DNA from: Ignavibacteriae bacterium HGW-Ignavibacteriae-1 | GTDB taxonomy: Bacteria > Bacteroidota > Ignavibacteria > Kapaibacteriales > UBA2268 | Assembly (NCBI GenBank): GCA_002839825.1 | Contig: PGYU01000004.1 | Coordinates: forward strand, 62,001-126,000 | Direction of reading: 5' to 3' | Length of the DNA: 64,000 nucleotides | Part shown: piece after piece, positions 26,023-34,480 of the stretch | Layout: the number at the start of each line of letters is the position of its first letter | Position numbering within the stretch: the first letter of the stretch is position 1 | Translations under genes and position numbers: made by a program | The notes under the pieces: model-generated | Told to the model about the DNA's origin: nothing | The model's input: the letters and a program-made list of their open reading frames with translations, nothing else | The model's database searches: none

Positions 26023-29000
26023 TTACAAAGTTTCTAATGTTTTTTTAATTTTCCACAAAAATTCTATTGCATTATCTCGCGAATCAATCATTACTTCAAG
26101 TGTCAGACGGTCTTTTGTTTGGTTCAATTTGCAATCATCCAAACTATTGATATAATCAATCACGACCGAGAAAGCATTTTCGTAATAATATGTGTCATCC
26201 TTTGGTGGAAATTCGCAAATGAGTTTCTGCCCTTTTTGAATGATACGAGAAAAGCCCGAACCGATTGCAGCGATTCGCAATTTGACTGCGTAAATCAATT
26301 CATTCGCTTGCTTGGGCAATTTGCCGTATCTATCAGTGATTTCACGGACTAAATCTTGCAATTCGCCATTGTTTTTCAGATTATATAATTTTTTGTAATA
26401 TGAGAACCTATCGGTATCGCGTTTGATGTAATCTTCGGGGAAGAATGCGTCCGAGTCAATTTCGATAGCAATATCTTGAGTGTAGAATTTGGGTTTTTCA
26501 GCCATATCGCCAAAAATATCCGAAAATTCTTCATATTTCAATTCTGTAACTGCCTCGTCCAAAACCTTTTGAAATAGCTCGAACCCGATGTCAATGATAA
26601 ATCCTGATTGCTCGGCGCCCAAGAGATTCCCTGCACCCCGAATTTCGAGGTCACGAAGTGCAAGTTTCAAGCCGCTTCCAAGTTCAGAAAATTCTTCGAT
26701 TGCTTGAAGTCGCCTCAAAGCGTTCAGAGGCAATTTGTACGAATTGGGAATGATTAAATAGCAATAAGCCTGTTTGTTTGTTCTGCCGACTCTGCCGCGT
26801 AATTGGTAGAGCTCTGCCATACCGAAATTTTGCGCCCGATTGATAATTATCGTATTCGCATTTGGAATGTCAATGCCTGATTCGATTATTTTTGTCGAAA
26901 CAAGTACATCATACTTGCCTTCGATGAAGGATTCCATAATATTTTCAAGGTCAGCGGGCTTCATTTGCCCGTTCGCTGAAGCAAATCTGAGATTTGGCAT
27001 CAACATATTCATATGGATTTTTAGCTTATCAAGGTCTTCGATTCGGTCCGAGACGAAAAAGACTTGTCCTCCTCTTTCGACTTCTTTTTTGATATGATGC
27101 GTAACGATTTCATCATTCCACTCAATTATTTCCGTACTTACCGGAACGCGGTTTCTGGGCGGAGTTTCGATTGTACTCAAATCTCGCGCACCCATCAAGG
27201 AAAAATTGAGTGTTCTCGGAATTGGTGTTGCAGTCAATGTCAAAGTGTCCACAGTAGAGCGGAATTGCCTTAGCTTCTCTTTAGCCGAAACCCCGAAGCG
27301 ATGCTCCTCGTCAACAATCAACAATCCCAAATCGCGAAATTGAATATCTTTGCTCAAAAGTCGGTGTGTGCCTATTAGTATGTCAATTTTTCCATCAGAA
27401 TTTTTCGCAACGATGTCCTTTTGCTGAGATGCGCTCCGAAAACGCGAAATCACTTCCACATTTACGGGATATTTGGCTAATCGGTCGCGGAATGACATAA
27501 AATGCTGTTGCGCCAATATTGTTGTAGGCACCAAAACTGCCACTTGTTTGCCCGATTGCACCGCTTTAAAAGCTGCTCGAATTGCAACTTCAGTCTTGCC
27601 GAAGCCGACATCGCCGCAAATCAGCCTGTCCATCGGCGAATCATTTTCCATATCAACTTTCAATTCGGCAGTAGCGCGTGCTTGGTCGGGAGTATCTTCG
27701 TAAATGAATGATGCTTCAAATTCCTTTTGCCATAGACTGTCTTCGGGATAGGCATATCCTTTTTCGGATTTGCGCTTTGCGTATAATTTTATCAAATCTC
27801 TTGCAATATCTTTAAGTCGCTTTTTGGTTCTGGCTTTTTTCCGGTTCCAATCGGCAGAGCCGAGCTTGGATAGCACAGGCATTACGCCTTCTCGGGCAGC
27901 ATATTTGCTGATTTTGGCAATATAATTCAAATTTACATAGAGCACATCTTCATCTGCGAAAAGCAATTTGGCGCAATCTTGCATCGAACCGCCCATGCTC
28001 ACTTGGCGGAATCCGTCAAATACTGCGATGCCTTTGTCCTCATGGACAACGTAATCGCCGATTTGTAAATCCTGCAATTCTTTCAAAGTTATGCTCGTCG
28101 AACCTGTTGCTTTCCGAGTGTCGCGGACTCTATTTCGCTCGAAAACCTGATGCTCGGTAAAGCACGCAATTTTCAAATCTTCCCAAATAAATCCTTCGGA
28201 AAATGTGCTGTCGAATAATCTAATTGCCTTGAAAGTGATGTTTTTGATTATTTCCGGTGAATATTCAAAATCGGCAAAATCAATTTCCCCAAGGGATTTT
28301 TCGATTATTTCTTTAAATCTGTTTAAGTGAATGTCGCCATCAGCACAAAAGAGTATTTTGTAATCATTTACGGCAAGCCTTGTCAGTTCCTTGATGAGGA
28401 TTCCGACTGAAGCTTTTACCGAAGGTTGCGAAGTAGATTTTACTTTGTAAACGGATTTTTCGAGCGGATTGACCTCAATTATTCTGAATTTTTCGAGCTT
28501 TTGTTTAGTGCTTTCGTCAAATTCTATGGAATCTGGATGATACAAAATGATAATCGTATCATTGGGCAAATAGTCAAATATATTGTACTCGAATTTCTCA
28601 TCGTCCGAGTTGTACAATCCCGCAATGAATTCAATTTGCTCCAAATCGCGGATACTGCGTTGCGAAAGTATATCGAATTCGCGAAGTGATTCGATTTCAT
28701 CGCCCCAAAATTCAATTCTGAATGGATTGTTTGCCCCAACAGGGTACAAATCTACTATCCCGCCGCGAATGGAAATATCGCCCGGAACAGCGACGTAATC
28801 ACGTCTTTCAAATCCGTTCAAAATCAAAGATTTGACAAATGCATCAAAATCTAATTTCAAATCTTTAGTAAGAATTTTCTTATCGCTATGAAGTTTTTGC
28901 GGATTCGGTAGCAATGTCATTAAAGTTTCATCTGTGGCAACGAGTGCTCGTGGGTCGGAGCTAAAATTTGTCAAGCCCTCAATCATCCAATCTACACGAT

Positions 29001-29316
29001 TTTCCTTGTTGTCAATTTTTGTTCTCAAGGAGCGAGAAGGCTCTTTGAGAAGCGACACATTGTTTTCACCAAATAGGATTTGCAAATCGTGGTAACGGTC
29101 TTCGGGTTTGGATTTATCGGATTCGATTACTAAAATATCGTTGCCCGAAAACTCGCTCAATGCCTTTACAAAAAATGAAACCGATGAGCCTGCAAGCATT
29201 TTGACCGATGTTTGCTTTTTGTTGCTATTTTCAAACTCTTTGAGCAAGTCTTTAAGTATAGGCTCTAAAATTGAATAGCTTCTGCCGACTAAATCCTTGT
29301 AAGAAATCTTTTTCAA
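26023..29316 (-). CDS. mfd: Transcription-repair coupling factor
   Basis: A 1097-residue SF2 translocase that removes RNA polymerase stalled at DNA damage and recruits UvrA. In order: UvrB-homology region (about 1-330); RNAP-interaction domain (GDYVVHEDKGIAVFDG, about 400-470); helicase motor with Walker A CGDVGFGKTEVAIRAAF, DEEH box in LLIVDEEHRFG, and TATPIPRTL; then ESGIDIPNANTIIINRA and QLRGRVGR; last, the TRCF C-terminal domain. The start is a TTG; an in-frame TGA lies just upstream. It overlaps the hflX stop by 4 bp (TTGA), indicating coupled translation. Confidence 0.96.
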   Translation of the reverse strand: MKKISYKDLVGRSYSILEPILKDLLKEFENSNKKQTSVKMLAGSSVSFFVKALSEFSGNDILVIESDKSKPEDRYHDLQILFGENNVSLLKEPSRSLRTKIDNKENRVDWMIEGLTNFSSDPRALVATDETLMTLLPNPQKLHSDKKILTKDLKLDFDAFVKSLILNGFERRDYVAVPGDISIRGGIVDLYPVGANNPFRIEFWGDEIESLREFDILSQRSIRDLEQIEFIAGLYNSDDEKFEYNIFDYLPNDTIIILYHPDSIEFDESTKQKLEKFRIIEVNPLEKSVYKVKSTSQPSVKASVGILIKELTRLAVNDYKILFCADGDIHLNRFKEIIEKSLGEIDFADFEYSPEIIKNITFKAIRLFDSTFSEGFIWEDLKIACFTEHQVFERNRVRDTRKATGSTSITLKELQDLQIGDYVVHEDKGIAVFDGFRQVSMGGSMQDCAKLLFADEDVLYVNLNYIAKISKYAAREGVMPVLSKLGSADWNRKKARTKKRLKDIARDLIKLYAKRKSEKGYAYPEDSLWQKEFEASFIYEDTPDQARATAELKVDMENDSPMDRLICGDVGFGKTEVAIRAAFKAVQSGKQVAVLVPTTILAQQHFMSFRDRLAKYPVNVEVISRFRSASQQKDIVAKNSDGKIDILIGTHRLLSKDIQFRDLGLLIVDEEHRFGVSAKEKLRQFRSTVDTLTLTATPIPRTLNFSLMGARDLSTIETPPRNRVPVSTEIIEWNDEIVTHHIKKEVERGGQVFFVSDRIEDLDKLKIHMNMLMPNLRFASANGQMKPADLENIMESFIEGKYDVLVSTKIIESGIDIPNANTIIINRAQNFGMAELYQLRGRVGRTNKQAYCYLIIPNSYKLPLNALRRLQAIEEFSELGSGLKLALRDLEIRGAGNLLGAEQSGFIIDIGFELFQKVLDEAVTELKYEEFSDIFGDMAEKPKFYTQDIAIEIDSDAFFPEDYIKRDTDRFSYYKKLYNLKNNGELQDLVREITDRYGKLPKQANELIYAVKLRIAAIGSGFSRIIQKGQKLICEFPPKDDTYYYENAFSVVIDYINSLDDCKLNQTKDRLTLEVMIDSRDNAIEFLWKIKKTLETL

Positions 29317-30605
29317 TTCTCATTCCGTGTGATAAACTTTGCAAATCTGCTTGTGAAAAATTCTGTGTCGTCGGCATGTACTTTAACTTTGTATTCAATG
29401 CCATGGTCTGTTTCTTCCGAATCAATCACATCAGCTACTTTATACAAGACCGAAAGTAAATTCATTTGGTCGTAAGGCAATACAAATTCGATTAATTTCG
29501 CCTTCAAAATATATACTTCGAGCATTTTTTCCATCAAATTGCGAATGTTGATTCCGCGCTCGGCGGAGATAAAAATCGAGTCTTGAAATTCCTTTTCGAT
29601 TGCTCTGAATCCGAGTGATTTATCAATCAAATCCAATTTGTTAAGCACGAGTATCGTCGGTTTATCGGTAATTTTGAGAGATTCCAAAGTTTCTTCTACG
29701 ACGGCAATATGGTCGCGGAAGTATGGGTTTGAAACATCAACAACGTGAATCAACACGTCTGCCGACGAAGCCTCTGCCAATGTACTCCGAAATGATGCAA
29801 TCAAATGTGTTGGCAATTTGCGAATAAAGCCTACTGTATCTGAAAGCAAGGCTTCTTGACCGGAAGTCATCGTGAAGTGGCGAACAGTGGTATCCAATGT
29901 TGCGAATAATTTATCTTCTATATAAACATCAGCAGACGTGATTACCCGCATCAAAGTTGATTTGCCGGCGTTCGTATATCCAACAAGAGCGAATCTCGGC
30001 ATACCTGAGCGGTGTTTGCTCTGAACTTCTCTTTGCTTATCAATATCCAAAAGCCGCTCTTTGAGTTGCTGGATTTTAGTTTTGATTATCCGTCTATCGG
30101 TCTCAATCTGGGTTTCACCCGGACCTTTTGTCCCGATTCCACCGAATTGTTTAGATAAGTGGGTCCACATTCTGGTCAATCTCGGCATCAGATATTGCAT
30201 CTGTGCAAGTTCTACCTGAGTTTTGGCTTCGGTGGACCTTGCTCTTCGGGCAAAAATATCCAAAATCAGGGCGCTACGGTCAATTACTTTGACTTCGAGC
30301 TCTTTTTCGAGATTTCTGGTTTGTATAGGCGCCAAATCGTCATCGAAAATTACAAGTTTGATTTCATTCTCTTTGATGTATTCTTTGATTTCTTCAACTT
30401 TCCCTTTGCCAAGATAGGTCCTGGCATTTGGATTCTGAAGCTCTTGTCTGAATGTTTCAGTTACTTCAGCGCCCGCTGTCAGAGCCAAAAATGCCAATTC
30501 TTCGAGATGCTCGCGGGCTATTTCGCGGTCCGAACCTTTCAGTATCAATTGTACTGCTATTGCTTTTTCTGTAATTATATTTGCTTGTGTCAACAAATTC
30601 CTCAA
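29313..30605 (-). CDS. hflX: Ribosome-associated GTPase HflX
   Basis: A 430-residue GTPase that splits stalled 70S ribosomes during stress. The N-terminal subdomain contains PNARTYLGKGKVEEI, and the linker GPGETQIETDRR is diagnostic. The G-domain has ALVGYTNAGKSTLM (G1), LSDTVGFIRKLP (G3) and VLNKLDLID (G4). Start is TTG at 30605; the frame upstream reaches a TAA three codons before, so no ATG is available. It is the first gene of an hflX-mfd-tsaB group with overlapping ends. Confidence 0.95.
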   Translation of the reverse strand: MRNLLTQANIITEKAIAVQLILKGSDREIAREHLEELAFLALTAGAEVTETFRQELQNPNARTYLGKGKVEEIKEYIKENEIKLVIFDDDLAPIQTRNLEKELEVKVIDRSALILDIFARRARSTEAKTQVELAQMQYLMPRLTRMWTHLSKQFGGIGTKGPGETQIETDRRIIKTKIQQLKERLLDIDKQREVQSKHRSGMPRFALVGYTNAGKSTLMRVITSADVYIEDKLFATLDTTVRHFTMTSGQEALLSDTVGFIRKLPTHLIASFRSTLAEASSADVLIHVVDVSNPYFRDHIAVVEETLESLKITDKPTILVLNKLDLIDKSLGFRAIEKEFQDSIFISAERGINIRNLMEKMLEVYILKAKLIEFVLPYDQMNLLSVLYKVADVIDSEETDHGIEYKVKVHADDTEFFTSRFAKFITRNEN

Positions 30606-30661
30606 ATATATTCGTTAATGAATATGATAGATTGCAAAAGTATTAAGTAATAACGTATTTG

Positions 30662-31348
30662 ATGAAAAATTCTTTACAGCCCGAATTTAAAGTTATACGA
30701 TCGAATCGTAAAAGTTTGGCTATTGAGCTTGGTCATAACTCGATGAAAATTCGAGCTCCATACCAAATGAGCGATGCCGAAATTTCTCGATTTATACTTG
30801 CGAAACAAGATTGGATTAGGGAAAAGCAACTTTTACTAAGCAAAAAATCACCACTAAAACATCAGTTTGTCGAAGGTGAAAAATTTTTGCTGTATGGAGA
30901 AGAATACCCCTTAAAATTTGTCGAAAAACAGCCCTTTGCTCTAAAATTTGACGGCAATGAATTTTTGCTCAACACTCGCGATATGCACCGCGCAATTTTT
31001 CTTTTCAAAGCTTGGTATATCAATCAAGCAAAGTTTTCATTCCCGAAAAGGGTCGAGGATTATGCGAGTAAACATGGATTCAGCTACAAAACCGTCCGCA
31101 TTTCGGATGCTGCGCGTCGTTGGGGTTCATGCTCGTCATCAGGTTCGATTAATCTGAATTGGCGGCTTATGCGAGCAATGCCAGAAGTGATAGATTATGT
31201 CGTAGTTCATGAGCTGGCACATACTCAACACATGGACCATTCACATAGGTTTTGGGCTTTGGTAGCAGATGTAATGCCCAATTATGCATCTTATCGCAAA
31301 TGGCTTAAAGAACACGGATATATGTTAGATTTTTTGGCTGAAAGTTAA
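30662..31348 (+). CDS. YgjP-like zinc metalloprotease (M48-type fold, DUF45)
   Basis: A 228-residue soluble protein of the YgjP/DUF45 family. The zinc motif HELAH occurs in VVHELAHTQHMDHSHRFW, the usual family context with a downstream H..FW as third ligand region. AARRWGSCSSSGSINLNWRLM is the second signature. The N-terminal half (about 1-90) is a conserved beta-rich region. The family is only loosely characterised and the substrate is unknown. The ATG at 30662 is used rather than the overlapping TTG. Divergent from hflX. Confidence 0.9.
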   Translation: MKNSLQPEFKVIRSNRKSLAIELGHNSMKIRAPYQMSDAEISRFILAKQDWIREKQLLLSKKSPLKHQFVEGEKFLLYGEEYPLKFVEKQPFALKFDGNEFLLNTRDMHRAIFLFKAWYINQAKFSFPKRVEDYASKHGFSYKTVRISDAARRWGSCSSSGSINLNWRLMRAMPEVIDYVVVHELAHTQHMDHSHRFWALVADVMPNYASYRKWLKEHGYMLDFLAES

Positions 31349-31439
31349 TTTTTTGAATTATTTTCGTTTAATTTTAATTTCTCGGTAACATTTTTGAAAA
31401 TAATGTGTTTATATTATTGAAAGCGAAACAAGTAGGAAA

Positions 31440-32006
31440 ATGTTAAAAAGCGTAGATGAATATAGTGATACAGAATTGTTCTATATGTTGTGTGATGACA
31501 AGAAGACCGCTGAGAAAGCTTTTTCTGAACTATTCACACGACACTCATCTAAAGTTTATGCTTTCTGTAGAAGGTTCCTTGGCAACAAAGAAGAAGCACA
31601 AGACTTATTTCAAGAAACATTTATAAAGTTTCATCAAAGTGCTGCAAAAGATAGAGTCATGACCAATGTGTCGGCTTTTCTGATAACTATCGCCCGTAAT
31701 TTGTGCGTAAATTACAGAAGAAAAGACAAACCGGCAGTTTCTTATGAAGATTATATGGCTCATAGCGACGATATGTCCGATGACAAAAATGAATTGCTTG
31801 AATTGGTGAAAAGTTCTTTGGAATTACTACCTGATGAATATCGAGAGATTTTCATTCTTCGCGAATACGACGGAATGTCGTATAACGAAATCGCAAAGAT
31901 GATTAATCAACCTCTGAATACTGTTAAAGTACGAATTCATAGGGCTAAACAAAAAATGAGAGAAATCTTGCAGCCATATTTGGCTGAAATGTCTAAATAC
32001 GAATAA
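31440..32006 (+). CDS. ECF-type RNA polymerase sigma factor
   Basis: A 188-residue sigma factor with only regions 2 and 4. Region 2: YAFCRRFLGNKEEAQDLFQETFIKFHQ. Region 4: LLPDEYREIFILREYDGMSYNEIAKMI followed by NTVKVRIHRAKQKM. It directs RNA polymerase to a small stress or envelope regulon. The next gene, 27 bp downstream on the same strand, is an anti-sigma-like membrane protein, so the pair is a likely sigma/anti-sigma system. AGGA precedes the ATG. Confidence 0.94.
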   Translation: MLKSVDEYSDTELFYMLCDDKKTAEKAFSELFTRHSSKVYAFCRRFLGNKEEAQDLFQETFIKFHQSAAKDRVMTNVSAFLITIARNLCVNYRRKDKPAVSYEDYMAHSDDMSDDKNELLELVKSSLELLPDEYREIFILREYDGMSYNEIAKMINQPLNTVKVRIHRAKQKMREILQPYLAEMSKYE

Positions 32007-32033
32007 AATAAATATTATAAATAATTGATTGAT

Positions 32034-33266
32034 ATGAATAATTACTTAAACAACACAAACTCGGAACTACTGACTCAGCTTCTCGATGGAGAGTTGAACG
32101 CAATGAACGAAGAGTCTTTGTATGCCGAACTCGGCAAAAGCAAAGAGCTCCAAGAGGAATTGCGCCAACAACTCTTGATTAGAGAATCTATCAGAAAGGA
32201 TACCGAAGCTTTTACACCGCCGGCAGCTGCCGTAACCGGACTTTTTGATAAGTTAGGTTACGCTACTCCGTATTCTGTGGTGTCAGGTAATACTGCTCTG
32301 AAAACACCTTTCTGGCATACAATGTTCAAGAGAGCTACAGTTTCGATAGCAGTTCTTGCCTTGTTGACTTTTGGCGGATACAACCTAATCGGTGTATTCA
32401 ACGATGGTGATGCTGATTCGGCAATTGCTGATAGCAATTCGATTGTTTCCGAAAGCAAGCAATCCAATGATGCTTATCAACAAGTAAATGAAATCAAAAA
32501 TGTTGACGAAGTTGCTGCAGTCAATAATGTAAAGCAGATTCCAACTGTTAGCTCATATGTTGTAGAAAAAGCTTCCGATACTAAAATCGTAGCAACTGAA
32601 AAAACTGAAACTGTAATCAGCCCGAAAACTGAATTGCTTGCTACAAATAATAGTAATAGCAATTTGCTCGCTACAAATTATGCTGATAACAGAGCTTTGG
32701 TCAATCCGGTTTACGCATCAAATCCGAATAGTTCCGCACTCAATATGAATTTGACTATGAATGATGGATTGAATAATGTTGAATTCACAAAATCTGAATT
32801 CACAAAGCCATCTAACATTTCTGCTTACATGAAAGCAATGCCTATGTCTTCACTTGATAATAATATGCCTCTAGTAGGTGGGATTAGATTTGAAACAAGT
32901 AAATACTTTAGTATTGCCATAGAAGGTGGTCGTCAAACTTATTCAGCAATTGTAACAAGTGATACTGATGATAACATTCTAATAAATAAAAATATGCCTG
33001 TCAATTTTGTTGTAATTGTCGGACGCTACGACGTAAAACAACTTGAATTTTTGAATGTTCACCCTTATGTCCAAATCGGTGTTGGTGCCGGTAACTTTGG
33101 GAAGTATATGTATCGTTTAAATGGTGGAATTGAATACCCACTTTTTGAAAGCGGCATTTCATTGATGTTAGGTTTGGAAGAAAGCAATTTGATCTATCCA
33201 ACTCAGAACAAATCTTATAAAACAAGTAATCTTGATGTGATATTCGGAATATCCTACAAATTTTAA
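32034..33266 (+). CDS. Anti-sigma-like membrane protein with a C-terminal beta-barrel-like region
   Basis: A 410-residue protein in three parts. Residues 1-95 are a cytoplasmic helical region (SELLTQLLDGELNAMNEESL) resembling anti-sigma N-termini. One membrane segment follows (about 101-122). Then comes a long Ser/Asn/Val-rich linker and, from about 270, an aromatic/glycine-rich beta region (VGGIRFETSKYFSIAIEGGR, VHPYVQIGVGAGNFGKYMY) ending in DVIFGISYKF, as outer-membrane strands do. No zinc HxxxCxxC motif is seen. Position after the ECF gene suggests it holds that sigma factor. The join to a barrel-like end is unusual. ATG at 32034 is preferred to TTG at 32025. Confidence 0.72.
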   Translation: MNNYLNNTNSELLTQLLDGELNAMNEESLYAELGKSKELQEELRQQLLIRESIRKDTEAFTPPAAAVTGLFDKLGYATPYSVVSGNTALKTPFWHTMFKRATVSIAVLALLTFGGYNLIGVFNDGDADSAIADSNSIVSESKQSNDAYQQVNEIKNVDEVAAVNNVKQIPTVSSYVVEKASDTKIVATEKTETVISPKTELLATNNSNSNLLATNYADNRALVNPVYASNPNSSALNMNLTMNDGLNNVEFTKSEFTKPSNISAYMKAMPMSSLDNNMPLVGGIRFETSKYFSIAIEGGRQTYSAIVTSDTDDNILINKNMPVNFVVIVGRYDVKQLEFLNVHPYVQIGVGAGNFGKYMYRLNGGIEYPLFESGISLMLGLEESNLIYPTQNKSYKTSNLDVIFGISYKF

Positions 33267-33307
33267 TAAATAGCCGAAACAAGAGCAATGTAGAATGCTC
33301 TTAAAGG

Positions 33308-33340
33308 TAAAGGGTTGCTTTTGGCAACCCTTTACTTTTT
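33308..33340 (+). terminator. Rho-independent terminator of the sigma/anti-sigma unit
   Basis: A perfect 11-bp stem taaagggttgc / gcaacccttta (33308-33318, 33324-33334) with a 5-nt loop is followed by cttttt. It ends the two-gene unit about 40 bp after the stop. Confidence 0.88.
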
Positions 33341-33372
33341 GTATAAAATTGAATATTAGCGGCAAAATTTTT

Positions 33373-34290
33373 TTAGTACCAATCTACTCTCGTATTTGAA
33401 AGCATAGAATTAATCTTTTGCTTTTCGTTTTCGTCGAATTCATTCCTTGTTAAACTGATAAAACGCAATTTACCAAGTTCGCCAATCGAAGCAGGTAATT
33501 CGGTGAGGTAATTGAAACCAAGCTCGAGTTCAATCAATTTGCTCAAATTGCCGATTGAATTCGGTAAAGTCTTCAACTCATTTTCATAAAGCAACAATTT
33601 CTGAAGACTTGTCAGGTTACTAAAACTTTCCGGCAATTCTACGATTAGATTTTTATACAATCTTAACTTTTCCAACTTAGTCAAATTGCCGATGTCGCTA
33701 GGCAATTCGGTCAAAGTGTTTTCGTGAATTTCAAGTTTGGTCAAATTTGTCAATTTACAAATCGAATCGGGCAACTTCGACAATGCGTTTCCTGGGGCTC
33801 TGAATTTTTCTAGCTTAGTCAAATTGCCGATTGAATCCGGTAATTCGTGCAATTCGTTTTCACTCAGCACCAATTCAGTCAATTCCGAAAGATTACCAAT
33901 CGTATCGGGCAAAGATTTGATTCTGTTGTTATTCAAGCCCAAACGCTTGAGATTGGACAAATTGCCGATGCTTGCAGGCAATTCTGTAAGCCTATTCCAG
34001 CTGACGACCAAAATTCGTAGCTCAGTCAATTCCGCAATCGAAGCCGGCAAAGTGATGATTTGGTTACCACTGAGGTCGAGTTTACGCAATTTTTTGAGGC
34101 TCGAAATTCTCTCGGGGATGTAGGTCAGTTGGTTGTTCCATATGATGAGTTCTTCGAGGTTGGGCAATTTGAATATATCATCTGGGAATTCGTCAAGGTC
34201 TTTGTAGTGTAGGTCGAGGGATTTAACATTGTTCGGCTCGAGAAGTGCTTTCTCGAGCGAATAAAAAGTTTTGATATCTGAGTCTTCCAT
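33373..34290 (-). CDS. Leucine-rich-repeat protein
   Basis: A 305-residue protein made almost wholly of about ten 23-residue leucine-rich repeats of the form LPxSIGNLxxLxxLxLxxN, from about residue 20 to 290. This is the plant/Roco/SHOC2-like bacterial class. There is no signal peptide, membrane segment, kinase or GTPase domain, so it is probably a cytoplasmic scaffold or a fragment of a Roco-type lineage. A strong ribosome site (GGGAGG) precedes the ATG. It is convergent with the anti-sigma gene and separated from it by the terminator. Confidence 0.88.
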   Translation of the reverse strand: MEDSDIKTFYSLEKALLEPNNVKSLDLHYKDLDEFPDDIFKLPNLEELIIWNNQLTYIPERISSLKKLRKLDLSGNQIITLPASIAELTELRILVVSWNRLTELPASIGNLSNLKRLGLNNNRIKSLPDTIGNLSELTELVLSENELHELPDSIGNLTKLEKFRAPGNALSKLPDSICKLTNLTKLEIHENTLTELPSDIGNLTKLEKLRLYKNLIVELPESFSNLTSLQKLLLYENELKTLPNSIGNLSKLIELELGFNYLTELPASIGELGKLRFISLTRNEFDENEKQKINSMLSNTRVDWY

Positions 34291-34480
34291 AATCTTTTCC
34301 TCCCATTATATTTTTTCTATATTAATCGTATTCGGTTATAACCGATTTTAATTTTAAATATAATGAAATTATTTCAAATACAGCATCAAAAATTTTTGAA
34401 ATTGTAATTTTTTTATGAATGCCGAAATTGATTTTTTTTTTCTTAATTTTGAAATCTTACTAAATCACTATAAGTTTGTT

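Noticed and set aside
33373-34290. Tandem DNA repeats as a mobile or satellite array
   Set aside because: The periodic similarity of about 69 bp reflects 23-residue leucine-rich repeats of one coding gene.
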